DNA from: Citrobacter sp. Cu233
GTDB lineage: Bacteria > Pseudomonadota > Gammaproteobacteria > Enterobacterales > Enterobacteriaceae
Direction of reading: 5' to 3'
NCBI RefSeq assembly: GCF_030332225.1
Contig: NZ_JAOWIF010000042.1
Span: 429,903 to 493,902, forward strand
DNA length: 64,000 nt
The translations under genes and the position numbers were made by a program. Below, piece after piece: positions 9,173 to 19,230 of the stretch (the stretch's first letter is position 1; each line of letters starts with the position of its first letter). Below the pieces are notes generated by a model. It was not told where the DNA came from and made no database searches. It was given only the letters and a program-made list of their open reading frames with translations.

Positions 9173-11422
9173 ATGGCGCGTCTTAAAACTGCTCAGCCGA
9201 GTTCATCGCTGCGTAAAATCGCAGTTGTGGTAGCCACAGCGGTTAGCGGCATGTCTGTGTATGCACAGGCGGCGGTTCAACCGAAAGAAGAAACCATCAC
9301 CGTAACCGCAGCTCCTGCCGCACAAGAAAGCGCATGGGGGCCAGCTGCAACCATCGCCGCACGCCAGTCTGCTACGGCGACCAAAACCGATACCCCTATT
9401 CAGAAAGTTCCGCAGTCTATTTCAGTGGTCACTGCCGAAGAGATGGCATTGCATCAGCCAAAATCGGTTAAAGAGGCGCTCAGCTACACCCCTGGCGTTG
9501 CCGTGGGCACGCGTGGCGCGTCCAATACCTATGACTACCTGATTATTCGTGGATTTGCCGCAGACGGCCAAAGTCAGAATAACTATCTGAATGGCCTGAA
9601 GATGCAGGGTAACTTCTACAACGATGCTGTAATTGACCCTTATATGCTGGAGCGTGCTGAAGTGATGCGCGGTCCAGTTTCCGTTCTGTACGGAAAGAGC
9701 AACCCGGGTGGGTTGTTGAACATGGTCAGCAAGCGCCCGACAACGGAACCGCTGAAAGAAATTCAGTTCAAAATGGGCACTGACAGCCTGTTCCAGACCG
9801 GTTTTGACTTCAGCGATGCGCTGGATGACGATGGTGTGTACTCATACCGTCTGACCGGCCTGGCACGTTCCGCAAATGCCCAGCAGCAGGGCGCAGAAGA
9901 ACAACGTTATGCTATCGCGCCATCTTTCTCATGGCGTCCGGATGATAAGACGAACTTCACCTTCCTTTCCTACTTCCAGAACGAGCCGGAAACGGGTTAT
10001 TACGGCTGGTTGCCGAAAGAGGGGACTGTGTCTAAGTTGCCAAACGGTTCGCGTCTGCCAACCGATTTCAACGAAGGTGCGAACAACAATACCTACTCTC
10101 GTAATGAGAAGATGGTGGGTTACAGCTTCGACCACGAATTTAACGACACCTTCACCGTGCGTCAGAATCTACGTTATGCGCAAAACAAAGTGTCGCAGAA
10201 AAGCGTGTATGGCTATGGTATGTGCTCCGATCCACTTTATACAAAGGATCCGGCAAACAGTCCTTGCGCCAGTGTCCCTCAGTCAGATTGGGATCATACG
10301 CTGACTCGTCAGTATGTTGACGATAATGAGAAATTGCAGAACTTCGCTGTTGATACCCAGTTGCAGAGTAAATTCACCACCGGTTCTCTGGATCATACCC
10401 TGCTGACCGGCGTTGATTTTATGCGTATGCGTAACGATATCGACTCCTGGTTTGGTTGGGCCGGGTCAGTACCTCCGTCCGATATCTATAATCTTGATCG
10501 CAGCGACTTCGATTTTGGTTCGCATCCTGGTCCTGGCGCTGCCTACCGTGTCCTGAATAAACAGAAACAGACTGGCCTGTATGCGCAGGATCAGATGCAG
10601 TGGGATAAGGTGCTGGTGACTTTGGGCGGTCGTTACGACTGGGCTAAACAGGACTCTCTGAACCGTGTTTCTGGCGTTACGGATTCCCGTGATGATAAGC
10701 AGTTCACCTGGCGTGGCGGTGTGAACTATCTGTTCGATAATGGCGTAACGCCTTACTTCAGTTACAGTGAATCCTTTGAACCGGCTTCACAAACGGGCGC
10801 AAGCGGTAATATCTTTGCTCCATCCAAAGGTAAGCAGTACGAAGCGGGTGTGAAGTATGTGCCGAGCGATCGTCCGATCGTGTTGACCGGTGCCGTTTAC
10901 CAGTTGACTAAAACCAACAATCTGATGGCTGATCCGTCAGGTTCGATTTTCTCGGTTGAAGGTGGTGAAATTCGTTCACGCGGTGTTGAAATTGAAGCGA
11001 AAGCGGCGCTGTCAGCAAGCGTTAACGTGGTCGGTTCTTATACCTATACCGATGCGGAATACACCACTGACACCAACTACAAAGGCAACACGCCTGCTCA
11101 GGTGCCAAAACATATGGCATCACTGTGGGGTGACTACACCATCTATGACGGCGCATTATCTGGCCTGACGCTGGGAACTGGCGCGCGTTTAACCGGCTCA
11201 AGCTACGGCGATCCGGCAAACTCCTTCAAAGTGGGAAGCTACACGGTAGTGGATGCGTTAGTACGATACGATCTGGCGCGCGTCGGTATGGCGGGGTCCA
11301 ACGTAGCGTTGCATGTGAACAATTTGCTTGATCGTGAGTACGTTGCCAGCTGTTTCAACACTTATGGCTGTTTCTGGGGCGCAGAACGTCAGGTCGTTGC
11401 AACAGCAACCTTCCGTTTCTAA
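9173..11422 (+). CDS. fhuA: Ferrichrome outer-membrane receptor FhuA (TonB-dependent)
   Basis: A 22-strand barrel with plug that imports ferrichrome using TonB energy; in E. coli it also receives phages T1, T5 and phi80, colicin M, microcin J25 and albomycin. 749 residues (E. coli 747). Signal peptide about 1-33 ending AQA; TonB box ETITVTA at 40-46; plug domain with RGFAADGQ and the VMRGPVSVLYG segment; C-terminal aromatic residue F. Two cysteine pairs are present: one in the large surface loop (CSDP...SPCAS) and one near the C-terminus (CFNTYGC). The surface loops around residues 345-385 and 430-465 differ clearly from E. coli while the strands are conserved, as expected under phage or colicin selection. 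Confidence 0.97.
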   Translation: MARLKTAQPSSSLRKIAVVVATAVSGMSVYAQAAVQPKEETITVTAAPAAQESAWGPAATIAARQSATATKTDTPIQKVPQSISVVTAEEMALHQPKSVKEALSYTPGVAVGTRGASNTYDYLIIRGFAADGQSQNNYLNGLKMQGNFYNDAVIDPYMLERAEVMRGPVSVLYGKSNPGGLLNMVSKRPTTEPLKEIQFKMGTDSLFQTGFDFSDALDDDGVYSYRLTGLARSANAQQQGAEEQRYAIAPSFSWRPDDKTNFTFLSYFQNEPETGYYGWLPKEGTVSKLPNGSRLPTDFNEGANNNTYSRNEKMVGYSFDHEFNDTFTVRQNLRYAQNKVSQKSVYGYGMCSDPLYTKDPANSPCASVPQSDWDHTLTRQYVDDNEKLQNFAVDTQLQSKFTTGSLDHTLLTGVDFMRMRNDIDSWFGWAGSVPPSDIYNLDRSDFDFGSHPGPGAAYRVLNKQKQTGLYAQDQMQWDKVLVTLGGRYDWAKQDSLNRVSGVTDSRDDKQFTWRGGVNYLFDNGVTPYFSYSESFEPASQTGASGNIFAPSKGKQYEAGVKYVPSDRPIVLTGAVYQLTKTNNLMADPSGSIFSVEGGEIRSRGVEIEAKAALSASVNVVGSYTYTDAEYTTDTNYKGNTPAQVPKHMASLWGDYTIYDGALSGLTLGTGARLTGSSYGDPANSFKVGSYTVVDALVRYDLARVGMAGSNVALHVNNLLDREYVASCFNTYGCFWGAERQVVATATFRF

Positions 11423-11431
11423 TTTCTCTTT

Positions 11432-11455
11432 GGGCACGCTTTGCGTGCCCGTTTT
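11432..11455 (+). terminator. fhuA-fhuC intercistronic hairpin
   Basis: GGGCACGC/GCGTGCCC 8-bp stem with TTT loop, followed by GTTTT. It lies between the fhuA stop and the fhuC start and could act as a partial terminator or 3'-end stabiliser giving more fhuA than fhuCDB mRNA (inference). Confidence 0.7.
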
Positions 11456-11469
11456 ACAAGTTGGCCGCT

Positions 11470-12267
11470 ATGCAGGAAAACAGATCCCATCCCGACACCA
11501 CTTTTGCGTTGAGTAACGTCTCCTTTCGTGTGCCTGGCCGCACGCTTTTGCATCCCCTCTCGTTAACGTTTCCCGTGGGAAAAGTGACTGGCCTTATCGG
11601 TCATAACGGCTCTGGTAAATCGACCTTATTGAAGATGCTGGGACGTCATCAGCCTCCTTCAGAAGGCGATATTCTGCTCGACGAGCAGCCGCTTGAGAAC
11701 TGGAGCAGCAAAGCATTTGCCCGTAAGGTCGCTTATTTACCGCAGCAATTGCCGCAGGCGGAAGGGATGACGGTGCGTGAACTGGTGGCGATTGGTCGTT
11801 ATCCCTGGCATGGGGCGCTGGGACGTTTTGGCGTGACTGACAGAGAGAAAGTGGAAGAGGCAATTACGCTTGTTGGGCTCAAACCGCTGGCGCATCGCCT
11901 GGTGGATAGCTTGTCGGGCGGCGAGCGTCAGCGTGCGTGGATCGCCATGCTGGTGGCACAAGACAGCCGTTGTCTGCTGCTTGACGAACCGACCTCGGCG
12001 CTGGATATCGCACATCAGGTTGATGTTCTGGCGCTGGTGCATCGCTTGAGCCAACAACGTGGATTGACGGTGGTTGCCGTACTGCATGATATCAACATGG
12101 CTGCCCGCTACTGTGACTACCTGGTCGCGCTGCGCGGAGGCGAAATGATTGCAGAGGGAACACCCGCGGAACTGATGCGTAGTGAAACCCTGGAACTGAT
12201 TTACGGTATCCCGATGGGCATTTTGCCGCATCCGGCCGGTGCTGCACCCGTGAGTTTTGTCTATTAA
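11470..12267 (+). CDS. fhuC: Ferric hydroxamate ABC transporter ATP-binding protein
   Basis: Cytoplasmic ATPase driving FhuB-mediated uptake of hydroxamate siderophores. The 265-residue reading from MQENRSHPD is chosen; a TTG three codons earlier is in frame but unneeded. Walker A GHNGSGKST (44-52), Q-loop YLPQQLP, ABC signature LSGGERQR, Walker B LLLDEPTSALD and the switch histidine in VAVLHDINMA are all intact. The stop overlaps the fhuD start by one base, implying coupled translation. Confidence 0.96.
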   Translation: MQENRSHPDTTFALSNVSFRVPGRTLLHPLSLTFPVGKVTGLIGHNGSGKSTLLKMLGRHQPPSEGDILLDEQPLENWSSKAFARKVAYLPQQLPQAEGMTVRELVAIGRYPWHGALGRFGVTDREKVEEAITLVGLKPLAHRLVDSLSGGERQRAWIAMLVAQDSRCLLLDEPTSALDIAHQVDVLALVHRLSQQRGLTVVAVLHDINMAARYCDYLVALRGGEMIAEGTPAELMRSETLELIYGIPMGILPHPAGAAPVSFVY

Positions 12268-13157
12268 TGATTGGATTACCTCATCTTTCCCGTCGACGGC
12301 TGCTAACGGCAATGGCGCTATCGCCGCTACTGTGGCAAATGAATACCGCCCGCGCAGCGGCGGTTGATCTACAGCGTATTGTTGCGCTGGAATGGCTTCC
12401 GGTTGAGCTGCTGCTGGCGCTGGGTGTTGCACCTTACGGTGTCGCGGATATTCCAAACTACAAACTGTGGGTCAACGAACCTGTGCTACCGGACTCCGTC
12501 ATCGATGTCGGATTACGTACTGAACCGAACCTCGAACTGCTGACCGAAATGAAACCCTCATTTATGGTCTGGTCGGCTGGTTACGGTCCGGCACCTGAGA
12601 AGCTTGCTCGTATTGCGCCGGGTCGTGGCTTTAACTTCAGCGATGGCAAAAAGCCGCTGGCGGTTGCACGTCAGTCATTGCAAGAACTGGCGCAGTTGTT
12701 GAATCTGCAGACCACTGCCGAACGTCATCTGTCGCAGTACGAACACCTGATTACCAGCCTGAAACCGCGCTTTATTCAGCGAGGCTCCCGGCCATTACTG
12801 CTGATGACCCTGCTCGATCCTCGCCATATGCTGGTATTTGGTCCTAATTGCTTGTTCCAGGAAGTGCTGGATGAGTACGGGATCCGCAACGCCTGGCAGG
12901 GTGAAACCAACTTTTGGGGCAGCACCGCGGTAGGGATCGATCGGCTTGCCGCCTACAAAGATGTTGATGTGCTGTGTTTCGATCACGGTAACAGCAAGGA
13001 TATGCAAGCACTGATGTCCACACCGTTGTGGCAGGCGATGCCGTTTGTCCGTAGCGGGCGTTTTCAGCGCGTCCCTGCCGTCTGGTTCTATGGTGCCACG
13101 CTATCGGCTATGCACTTCGCGCGCATCCTTGATAATGCGCTGGGAGGCAAAGCGTGA
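12267..13157 (+). CDS. fhuD: Periplasmic ferric hydroxamate-binding protein FhuD
   Basis: Binds ferrichrome, coprogen and similar hydroxamates in the periplasm and delivers them to FhuB. 296 residues. The N-terminus has a twin-arginine signal (SRRRLLTAMALS, residues 8-19) with a probable cleavage near ARA-A at 30, so export is via Tat. The helical-backbone (type III) binding fold is implied by family. It overlaps fhuC by one base and fhuB by four. Confidence 0.96.
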   Translation: MIGLPHLSRRRLLTAMALSPLLWQMNTARAAAVDLQRIVALEWLPVELLLALGVAPYGVADIPNYKLWVNEPVLPDSVIDVGLRTEPNLELLTEMKPSFMVWSAGYGPAPEKLARIAPGRGFNFSDGKKPLAVARQSLQELAQLLNLQTTAERHLSQYEHLITSLKPRFIQRGSRPLLLMTLLDPRHMLVFGPNCLFQEVLDEYGIRNAWQGETNFWGSTAVGIDRLAAYKDVDVLCFDHGNSKDMQALMSTPLWQAMPFVRSGRFQRVPAVWFYGATLSAMHFARILDNALGGKA

Positions 13158-15136
13158 GTAAACGTATTGCGTTGTTCCCGGCACTTCTGCTCACGATTCT
13201 GTTTATCGCGGCCTGTTGGCTCACCTGGGTTAACTTCTCCGCTACTCTGCCGCGTAGCCAGTGGCGACAGGCAATCTGGTCACCGGATATCGATGTCATT
13301 GAGCAGATGGTGTTCCATTTCAGCCTGCTGCCGAGGCTGGTCATCGCGTTACTGGTGGGAGCCGGGCTGGGACTGGTTGGTGTGCTGTTTCAGCAGGTAC
13401 TGCGTAACCCGCTGGCGGAACCGACTACGCTGGGTGTTGCAACCGGGGCGCAACTGGGCATCACGGTGACTACGCTATGGGCTATTCCTGGCGCAATGAC
13501 GACACAATTTGCGGCGCTGGCAGGGGCTTGTATCGTTGGGGCGTTGGTGTTTGGCGTCGCCTGGGGCAAACGACTTTCTCCTGTGACGTTGATCCTCGCG
13601 GGCCTGGTGGTCAGCCTGTACTGTGGCGCGATTAATCAATTGATGGTGATTTTCCATCACGATCAGCTACAAAGCATGTTTTTGTGGAGCAGCGGAACGC
13701 TGACCCAAACCGACTGGAGCGGGGTGCAAAGACTGTGGCCGCAACTGGTGGGGGGCGTGATGTTGACGCTGCTGCTGCTACGTCCAATGACGCTCATGGG
13801 ACTGGATGACGGTGTGGCGCGTAATCTCGGTCTGGCGCTCTCATTGGCGCGACTGGCGGCATTAACGCTGGCGATTGTGCTGAGTGCCTTGCTGGTTAAC
13901 GCGGTGGGGATTATCGGTTTTATCGGCCTGTTTGCACCGCTGCTGGCGAAAATGCTCGGCGCGCGGCGTTTGCTGGCGCGTCTGCTGCTGGCTCCGCTTA
14001 TTGGCGCGCTGATCCTCTGGCTCTCCGATCAAATTATTTTGTGGCTCACTCGCGTCTGGATGGAAGTCTCTACGGGATCGGTGACGGCGTTGATTGGCGC
14101 GCCGCTACTGCTGTGGTTGCTGCCGCGTCTGAAGAGCATAAGTGCACCGGATATGAATGCCAGCAACCGTGTCGCCGCTGAGCGCCAGCACGTGCTGATG
14201 TTCGCGCTGGCTGGGGGCGCAATATTGTTGCTGACGGTTGTGGTTGCGTTGTCATTGGGTCGTGATGCTCACGGCTGGAACTGGGCCAGTGGCGCAATGC
14301 TGGATGAACTGATGCCCTGGCGCTGGCCGCGCATCCTGGCTGCACTGGTAGCTGGTGTAATGCTGGCTGTGGCGGGCTGTATTATTCAGCGTTTGACCGG
14401 TAATCCGATGGCCAGCCCGGAAGTGTTGGGGATTAGCTCTGGTGCGGCTTTCGGCGTCGTACTGATGCTGTTTCTGGTGCCCGGAAACGCGTTTGGCTGG
14501 TTGCTGCCGGCGGGGAGTCTCGGTGCGGCGGTGACGCTGTTAATCATTATGATTGCCGCCGGGCGTGGAGGTTTCTCTCCGCACAGGATGCTGTTGGCGG
14601 GGATGGCGCTCAGTACGGCATTCACTATGTTGCTGATGATGCTGCAGGCAAGCGGCGATCCGCGCATGGCGGGCATTCTGACCTGGATGTCCGGCTCGAC
14701 CTATAACGCTTCCAGCGAACAGGTTTTGCGTACCGGCATTGTGATGATCATTCTGCTGGCGATAACGCCGTTGTGCCGCCGCTGGTTGACGATTCTACCG
14801 TTAGGGGGGGACACTGCACGGGCTGTCGGTATGGCATTAACGCCGTCGCGTGTTGGCTTACTGATGTTGGCTGCGGGTCTGACCGCGACGGCGACCATGA
14901 CCATTGGGCCGTTGAGCTTTGTGGGGCTGATGGCGCCGCATATCGCGCGGATGTTAGGTTTTCGACGTACGATGCCGCATATGGTGATATCCGCGCTGGC
15001 GGGGGGCGTGCTGCTGGTGTTTGCCGACTGGTGCGGCAGAATGGTGCTGTTTCCGTATCAGATCCCGGCGGGATTACTGTCGACGTTTATTGGTGCGCCG
15101 TACTTTATCTATTTGTTGAGAAAACAGAGCCGGTAA
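13154..15136 (+). CDS. fhuB: Ferric hydroxamate ABC transporter permease (fused double-length)
   Basis: Inner-membrane permease of 660 residues made of two tandem BtuC-like halves, so one chain supplies both permease subunits. The duplication is visible: NPLAEPTTLGVATGAQ in the first half against NPMASPEVLGISSGAA in the second, and IGFIGLFAPLLAKMLG against LSFVGLMAPHIARMLG, the latter pair being the FhuC-contact loops. Many hydrophobic segments (about 20 expected). The start is GTG at 13154, in a GTGA overlap with the fhuD stop. Confidence 0.96.
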   Translation: MSKRIALFPALLLTILFIAACWLTWVNFSATLPRSQWRQAIWSPDIDVIEQMVFHFSLLPRLVIALLVGAGLGLVGVLFQQVLRNPLAEPTTLGVATGAQLGITVTTLWAIPGAMTTQFAALAGACIVGALVFGVAWGKRLSPVTLILAGLVVSLYCGAINQLMVIFHHDQLQSMFLWSSGTLTQTDWSGVQRLWPQLVGGVMLTLLLLRPMTLMGLDDGVARNLGLALSLARLAALTLAIVLSALLVNAVGIIGFIGLFAPLLAKMLGARRLLARLLLAPLIGALILWLSDQIILWLTRVWMEVSTGSVTALIGAPLLLWLLPRLKSISAPDMNASNRVAAERQHVLMFALAGGAILLLTVVVALSLGRDAHGWNWASGAMLDELMPWRWPRILAALVAGVMLAVAGCIIQRLTGNPMASPEVLGISSGAAFGVVLMLFLVPGNAFGWLLPAGSLGAAVTLLIIMIAAGRGGFSPHRMLLAGMALSTAFTMLLMMLQASGDPRMAGILTWMSGSTYNASSEQVLRTGIVMIILLAITPLCRRWLTILPLGGDTARAVGMALTPSRVGLLMLAAGLTATATMTIGPLSFVGLMAPHIARMLGFRRTMPHMVISALAGGVLLVFADWCGRMVLFPYQIPAGLLSTFIGAPYFIYLLRKQSR

Positions 15137-15142
15137 TGTAAA

Positions 15143-15166
15143 CGCCTCGCCTTAACAGGCGAGGCG
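15143..15166. terminator. Bidirectional terminator between fhuB and hemL
   Basis: Nine-base-pair stem CGCCTCGCC/GGCGAGGCG with a TTAACA loop lies between the convergent fhuB and hemL stops. The T-tracts are poor on both sides, so efficiency is uncertain. Confidence 0.65.
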
Positions 15167-15172
15167 AATGGA

Positions 15173-16453
15173 TCACAGCTTCGCAAACACCCGACGCGCG
15201 GCGTCGATGGTGTTATTGATATCTTCTTCGCTGTGCGCGACAGACATAAAGCCTGCTTCAAAGGCGGATGGTGCCAGGTAAACGCCTTCATCCAGCATCA
15301 TATGGAAGAAGCGCTTAAAGCGTTCAACGTCGCAGGACATCACGTCCTGATAGCAGGTTACGCTTTCTGCATCAGTGAAGAAAATCCCGAACATCCCGCC
15401 GACATGGTTAACCACCAGTGGAATATTGGCTTCCTGGGCGGCTTCCAGCAGGCCTTCCGCCAGGCGCGTCGTCAGTTCGTTCAGCGTCTCATGAATCCCC
15501 GGCTGGGCGACTTCATTCAGACAGGCGAATCCTGCCGCCATCGCAATTGGATTACCGGACAGCGTACCCGCCTGGTAAACCGGTCCGGTTGGGGCCAGGG
15601 CATCCATCACATCACGACGGCCGCCAAATGCGCCAACAGGCATGCCGCCACCGATGATTTTACCCAGGCAGGTCAGATCCGGCACGACACCGTAGTAATC
15701 CTGCGCGCCCGCCAGTGCGACGCGGAAACCGGTCATGACTTCATCGATGATCAACAGCGCACCAAACTCGTCACACAGCGCGCGCAGACCCGGCAGGAAC
15801 TCCGGCAATGGCGGGATGCAGTTCATGTTGCCCGCAACCGGCTCAACGATAATACAGGCGATCTCCTGCGGATACTGCTCGAATGCCGCACGTACGGAGG
15901 CAAGATCGTTATAGGTACAAGTCAGGGTATGCTTCGCAAAATCCGCCGGAACGCCCGGAGAGTTAGGCTGGCCAAGCGTCAGTGCGCCGGAACCGGCTTT
16001 TACCAGCAGGCAGTCAGCATGACCGTGGTAGCAGCCTTCAAATTTGATGATTTTATCGCGGCCAGTGAAACCACGCGCCAGACGGATCGCACTCATTGTG
16101 GCTTCGGTACCGGAGTTCACCATACGTACCATATCCATGGTTGGCACTAACTCAGTGACCAGCGCCGCCATTTTGACTTCCATCTCGGTCGGTGCGCCGA
16201 AGCTTAAACCGCGCTCTGCAGCTTCAATCACGGCATTGCGAATTGCCGGGTGGTTATGACCCAGCACCATCGGCCCCCAGGAGCCGACATAATCGATATA
16301 GGCTTTACCATCGACATCATACAGATATGCGCCGTCCGCTTTTTCAATAAACAGCGGAGTACCACCCACGCCAGTAAAGGCGCGAACTGGGGAGTTAACG
16401 CCGCCGGGGATAAGTTCGCGTGCTGCGCTGTAGAGGTTTTCAGACTTACTCAT
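15173..16453 (-). CDS. hemL: Glutamate-1-semialdehyde 2,1-aminomutase
   Basis: PLP enzyme converting glutamate-1-semialdehyde to 5-aminolevulinate in the C5 heme pathway. 426 residues, the E. coli length. The PLP lysine lies in [12 protein letters not shown], and class III aminotransferase hallmarks are seen ([22 protein letters not shown]). It is divergent from clcA; the 168-base region between them (16454-16621) must hold both promoters. On the hemL side a TTGTTT/CATAAC pair with a 17-base spacer can be drawn, unproven. Confidence 0.97.
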   Translation of the reverse strand: MSKSENLYSAARELIPGGVNSPVRAFTGVGGTPLFIEKADGAYLYDVDGKAYIDYVGSWGPMVLGHNHPAIRNAVIEAAERGLSFGAPTEMEVKMAALVTELVPTMDMVRMVNSGTEATMSAIRLARGFTGRDKIIKFEGCYHGHADCLLVKAGSGALTLGQPNSPGVPADFAKHTLTCTYNDLASVRAAFEQYPQEIACIIVEPVAGNMNCIPPLPEFLPGLRALCDEFGALLIIDEVMTGFRVALAGAQDYYGVVPDLTCLGKIIGGGMPVGAFGGRRDVMDALAPTGPVYQAGTLSGNPIAMAAGFACLNEVAQPGIHETLNELTTRLAEGLLEAAQEANIPLVVNHVGGMFGIFFTDAESVTCYQDVMSCDVERFKRFFHMMLDEGVYLAPSAFEAGFMSVAHSEEDINNTIDAARRVFAKL

Positions 16454-16621
16454 GGATGGGGTCCTGGTTCGTAGAAAAAGTAAATGCCCGCTATTCTAGT
16501 TATTCAGAGAAGGTTATGAAAGTTTTGCGTATTTGAAACAATACGATTTGCAGGGGATTTTCACGAAACGTGCGAGTAGAATGCCGTTTCCGTATTTGTA
16601 TTACCAATTAATGATTATCTG

Positions 16622-18043
16622 ATGAAAACAGACACCCCTTCTTTTGAAGCACAACAAATTGTGCGTTTACGGCGCAGGGATCAGATCCGTCGACTCCTTG
16701 ATCGTGACAAAACGCCGTTGGCGATCCTCTTTATGGCCGCCGTGGTGGGTACAGTGACGGGGTTGGTGGGCGTGGCGTTTGAGAAAGCCGTGACCTGGGT
16801 GCAGAATCTGCGTATTGGCGCGCTGGCACAGGTTGCTGACTACGCCGTCCTTGTATGGCCATTGGCATTTCTTCTTTCTGCACTGCTGGCGATGGTAGGT
16901 TATTTTCTGGTGCGTAAATTTGCCCCGGAAGCAGGTGGTTCGGGGATCCCTGAGATTGAAGGCGCATTGGAAGAGCTCCGCCCGGTGCGCTGGTGGCGTG
17001 TGCTGCCGGTAAAATTTATCGGCGGTATGGGAACGCTGGGTGCCGGGATGGTGCTTGGCCGGGAAGGGCCAACGGTGCAAATTGGTGGCAATATTGGGCG
17101 CATGGTGCTGGATATTTTCCACATGCGTAGCGCCGAAGCGCGACACACCTTACTGGCAACCGGTGCGGCTGCGGGTCTGTCGGCCGCGTTTAATGCGCCT
17201 TTGGCCGGCATTCTGTTTATTATTGAAGAGATGCGACCACAGTTTCGTTATAACCTCGTGTCGATCAAAGCCGTATTTACCGGCGTGATTATGTCGAGCA
17301 TTGTGTTTCGTATTTTCAACGGTGAGGCCCCGATTATTGAGGTCGGGAAACTCTCCAATGCGCCGGTTAATACGCTGTGGTTGTACCTCATCCTTGGGAT
17401 TATTTTTGGTTGCGTCGGGCCGTTGTTCAATACCATGGTGTTGCGTACCCAGGATATGTTTCAACGCTTTCACGGTGGTGAAATTAAAAAATGGGTGCTG
17501 ATGGGCGGCGTGATCGGCGGCCTGTGCGGGATCCTCGGTTTGATTCAACCTGAAGCGGCAGGCGGTGGATTTAATCTGATCCCGATTGCTGCGGCGGGCA
17601 ATTTCAGCGTGGGCCTGCTGCTGTTTATCTTTATCGCCAGGGTCATCACCACGCTGCTGTGCTTCTCATCCGGCGCGCCTGGTGGGATATTTGCCCCGAT
17701 GCTGGCATTAGGCACATTGCTGGGAACGGCATTTGGCATGGCTGCAGCGGCCTCTTTTCCGCAGTATCATCTGGAGGCGGGGACGTTTGCTATTGCCGGG
17801 ATGGGGGCATTGCTGGCCGCTTCGGTGCGTGCGCCGTTAACGGGTATTGTGCTGGTGCTGGAAATGACGGATAACTATCAGCTCATTTTGCCAATGATTA
17901 TTACCTGTCTTGGCGCAACACTATTAGCCCAGTTTATGGGCGGAAAACCGCTATACTCGACTATCCTTGCCCGCACGCTGGCTAAGCAGGAAGCGGAGCA
18001 GGCGGCAAAAAGCCAGAGTACCGCCACGGGCGAGAATACTTGA
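16622..18043 (+). CDS. clcA: H+/Cl- exchange transporter ClcA
   Basis: CLC antiporter exchanging two chloride for one proton, supporting extreme acid resistance by shunting charge during amino-acid decarboxylation. 473 residues. The selectivity signatures are intact: [10 protein letters not shown] with S107, and GREGPTVQ with the gating glutamate E148; a GAPGGIFAP segment occurs near residue 355. Start ATG at 16622; the upstream ribosome site is weak. The lysine decarboxylase gene ldcC elsewhere in the window fits the same acid-stress physiology. Confidence 0.97.
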   Translation: MKTDTPSFEAQQIVRLRRRDQIRRLLDRDKTPLAILFMAAVVGTVTGLVGVAFEKAVTWVQNLRIGALAQVADYAVLVWPLAFLLSALLAMVGYFLVRKFAPEAGGSGIPEIEGALEELRPVRWWRVLPVKFIGGMGTLGAGMVLGREGPTVQIGGNIGRMVLDIFHMRSAEARHTLLATGAAAGLSAAFNAPLAGILFIIEEMRPQFRYNLVSIKAVFTGVIMSSIVFRIFNGEAPIIEVGKLSNAPVNTLWLYLILGIIFGCVGPLFNTMVLRTQDMFQRFHGGEIKKWVLMGGVIGGLCGILGLIQPEAAGGGFNLIPIAAAGNFSVGLLLFIFIARVITTLLCFSSGAPGGIFAPMLALGTLLGTAFGMAAAASFPQYHLEAGTFAIAGMGALLAASVRAPLTGIVLVLEMTDNYQLILPMIITCLGATLLAQFMGGKPLYSTILARTLAKQEAEQAAKSQSTATGENT

Positions 18044-18124
18044 ACGAAATACCAGGGTATTAGATAATGGCCTCAACCATTGGGTTATAATTTGCCCAAT
18101 TGCCAATGTCGTTTGGAGCAAAAT

Positions 18125-18469
18125 ATGAGTGATGACGTAGCGCTGCCACTGCAATTTACTGAAGCAGCAGCCAATAAAGTAAAAAGCCTGATCGCAGATG
18201 AAGATAACCCAAATCTGAAATTACGCGTGTATATCACCGGCGGTGGTTGCAGTGGTTTTCAGTACGGTTTTACCTTTGATGATCAGGTAAACGATGGTGA
18301 TATGACCATTGAGAAGCAAGGTGTTGGTCTGGTGGTTGATCCGATGAGCCTGCAGTATCTGGTAGGTGGTGCGGTTGATTACACCGAAGGTCTGGAAGGT
18401 TCTCGCTTTGTTGTGACTAACCCGAACGCCAAAAGCACCTGCGGGTGTGGTTCCTCTTTCAGCATCTGA
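18125..18469 (+). CDS. erpA: Iron-sulfur cluster insertion protein ErpA
   Basis: A-type carrier that delivers [4Fe-4S] clusters, notably to IspG/IspH of the isoprenoid pathway. 114 residues from [11 protein letters not shown], preceded by GGAG; an ATG 15 codons upstream lacks a ribosome site. The three cluster-ligand cysteines are C42 ([10 protein letters not shown]), C106 and C108 ([11 protein letters not shown]). A TATAAT at 18086-18091 with a poor -35 lies upstream; IscR control is known in E. coli, but I could not fit the IscR consensus here by eye. Confidence 0.97.
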   Translation: MSDDVALPLQFTEAAANKVKSLIADEDNPNLKLRVYITGGGCSGFQYGFTFDDQVNDGDMTIEKQGVGLVVDPMSLQYLVGGAVDYTEGLEGSRFVVTNPNAKSTCGCGSSFSI

Positions 18470-18483
18470 TTGCTGTTCGTTAT

Positions 18484-18560
18484 GCCGGATGGCGACGCAA
18501 GCGTCTTATCCGGCCTACAGGAAAGATGTTGTTGGCCCGATAAGCGTAGCGCCATCGGGC
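18484..18560. repeat. REP pair (BIME) between erpA and yadS
   Basis: Two palindromic REP units: 18484-18518 (GCCGGATGGCG...ATCCGGCCTAC) and 18535-18560 (GCCCGATAAGC...GCCATCGGGC), in opposite orientation. They lie between convergent genes. Confidence 0.88.
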
Positions 18561-18569
18561 AAAACAATA

Positions 18570-19193
18570 TCAACGTCCATTATCATTCAGCGCAAACGTC
18601 GGCAATTTCAAATGCCAACGAATGGCGGCAAGCCGAATCAGCAGGGTAACGACCATCCCCATCATACTGGCGTTTTCCAGCGACACATTAAAGGTATAAA
18701 ACGCGGTGGCGTGGACGATGCCGCCAATGATGCATGCGGTAGCGTAGATTTCGGTACGTAATATCATCGGCACTTCACGTGCTAACACATCGCGAATAAT
18801 TCCGCCGCCTACACCGGTAATGACCCCCATACAAATTGCCACCAGTGGTCCGGTTCCTGCGAGAAACGCTTTATTCACGCCAATACCCACGAACACCGCC
18901 AGACCTACGGCATCCAGCACCGGAAGGATCCATTTCGCTAAGCGTCTTGGCTGACGTACCAGCACGATCGTCAACATACTGGTGATCATCGCCACCACCA
19001 GATCTGTGGGATCTTTAACCCAGAATACGGGGCCGTTATCCAGCGCCATATCGCGGATCGTACCGCCACCGACGGCGGTTACCACGCCTAAGACCAGAAC
19101 GCCGAAGGGGTCCATACGCAGTTTTCCGGCAAGCAATACGCCAGAGATAGCAAATACCGCGGTACCGACAATATCCAGCCAATAGACGAGCAT
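18570..19193 (-). CDS. yadS: TRIC/UPF0126 family inner-membrane protein YadS
   Basis: A 207-residue polytopic membrane protein of the UPF0126 family, related to TRIC cation channels; in other UPF0126 members glycine or ion transport has been proposed, but its substrate is unknown. Two tandem repeats are visible, each carrying a GGGxxRD motif (GGGTIRD near residue 43 and GGGIIRD near 129), as expected for the internally duplicated fold. About six to seven hydrophobic segments. Convergent with erpA across a REP pair and 37 bases downstream of btuF on the same strand. Confidence 0.88.
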   Translation of the reverse strand: MLVYWLDIVGTAVFAISGVLLAGKLRMDPFGVLVLGVVTAVGGGTIRDMALDNGPVFWVKDPTDLVVAMITSMLTIVLVRQPRRLAKWILPVLDAVGLAVFVGIGVNKAFLAGTGPLVAICMGVITGVGGGIIRDVLAREVPMILRTEIYATACIIGGIVHATAFYTFNVSLENASMMGMVVTLLIRLAAIRWHLKLPTFALNDNGR

Positions 19194-19230
19194 CTTTAAA
19201 TCCTCACAACAAACCTGGTGTGGGCAGGCG

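Noticed and set aside
15233..16150. 305-codon open frame antisense to hemL
   Set aside because: Same reason; sense hemL is fully intact and the antisense product shows no known family.
18044..18124. IscR site before erpA
   Set aside because: Expected from E. coli regulation, but the type 2 consensus could not be aligned convincingly by eye.
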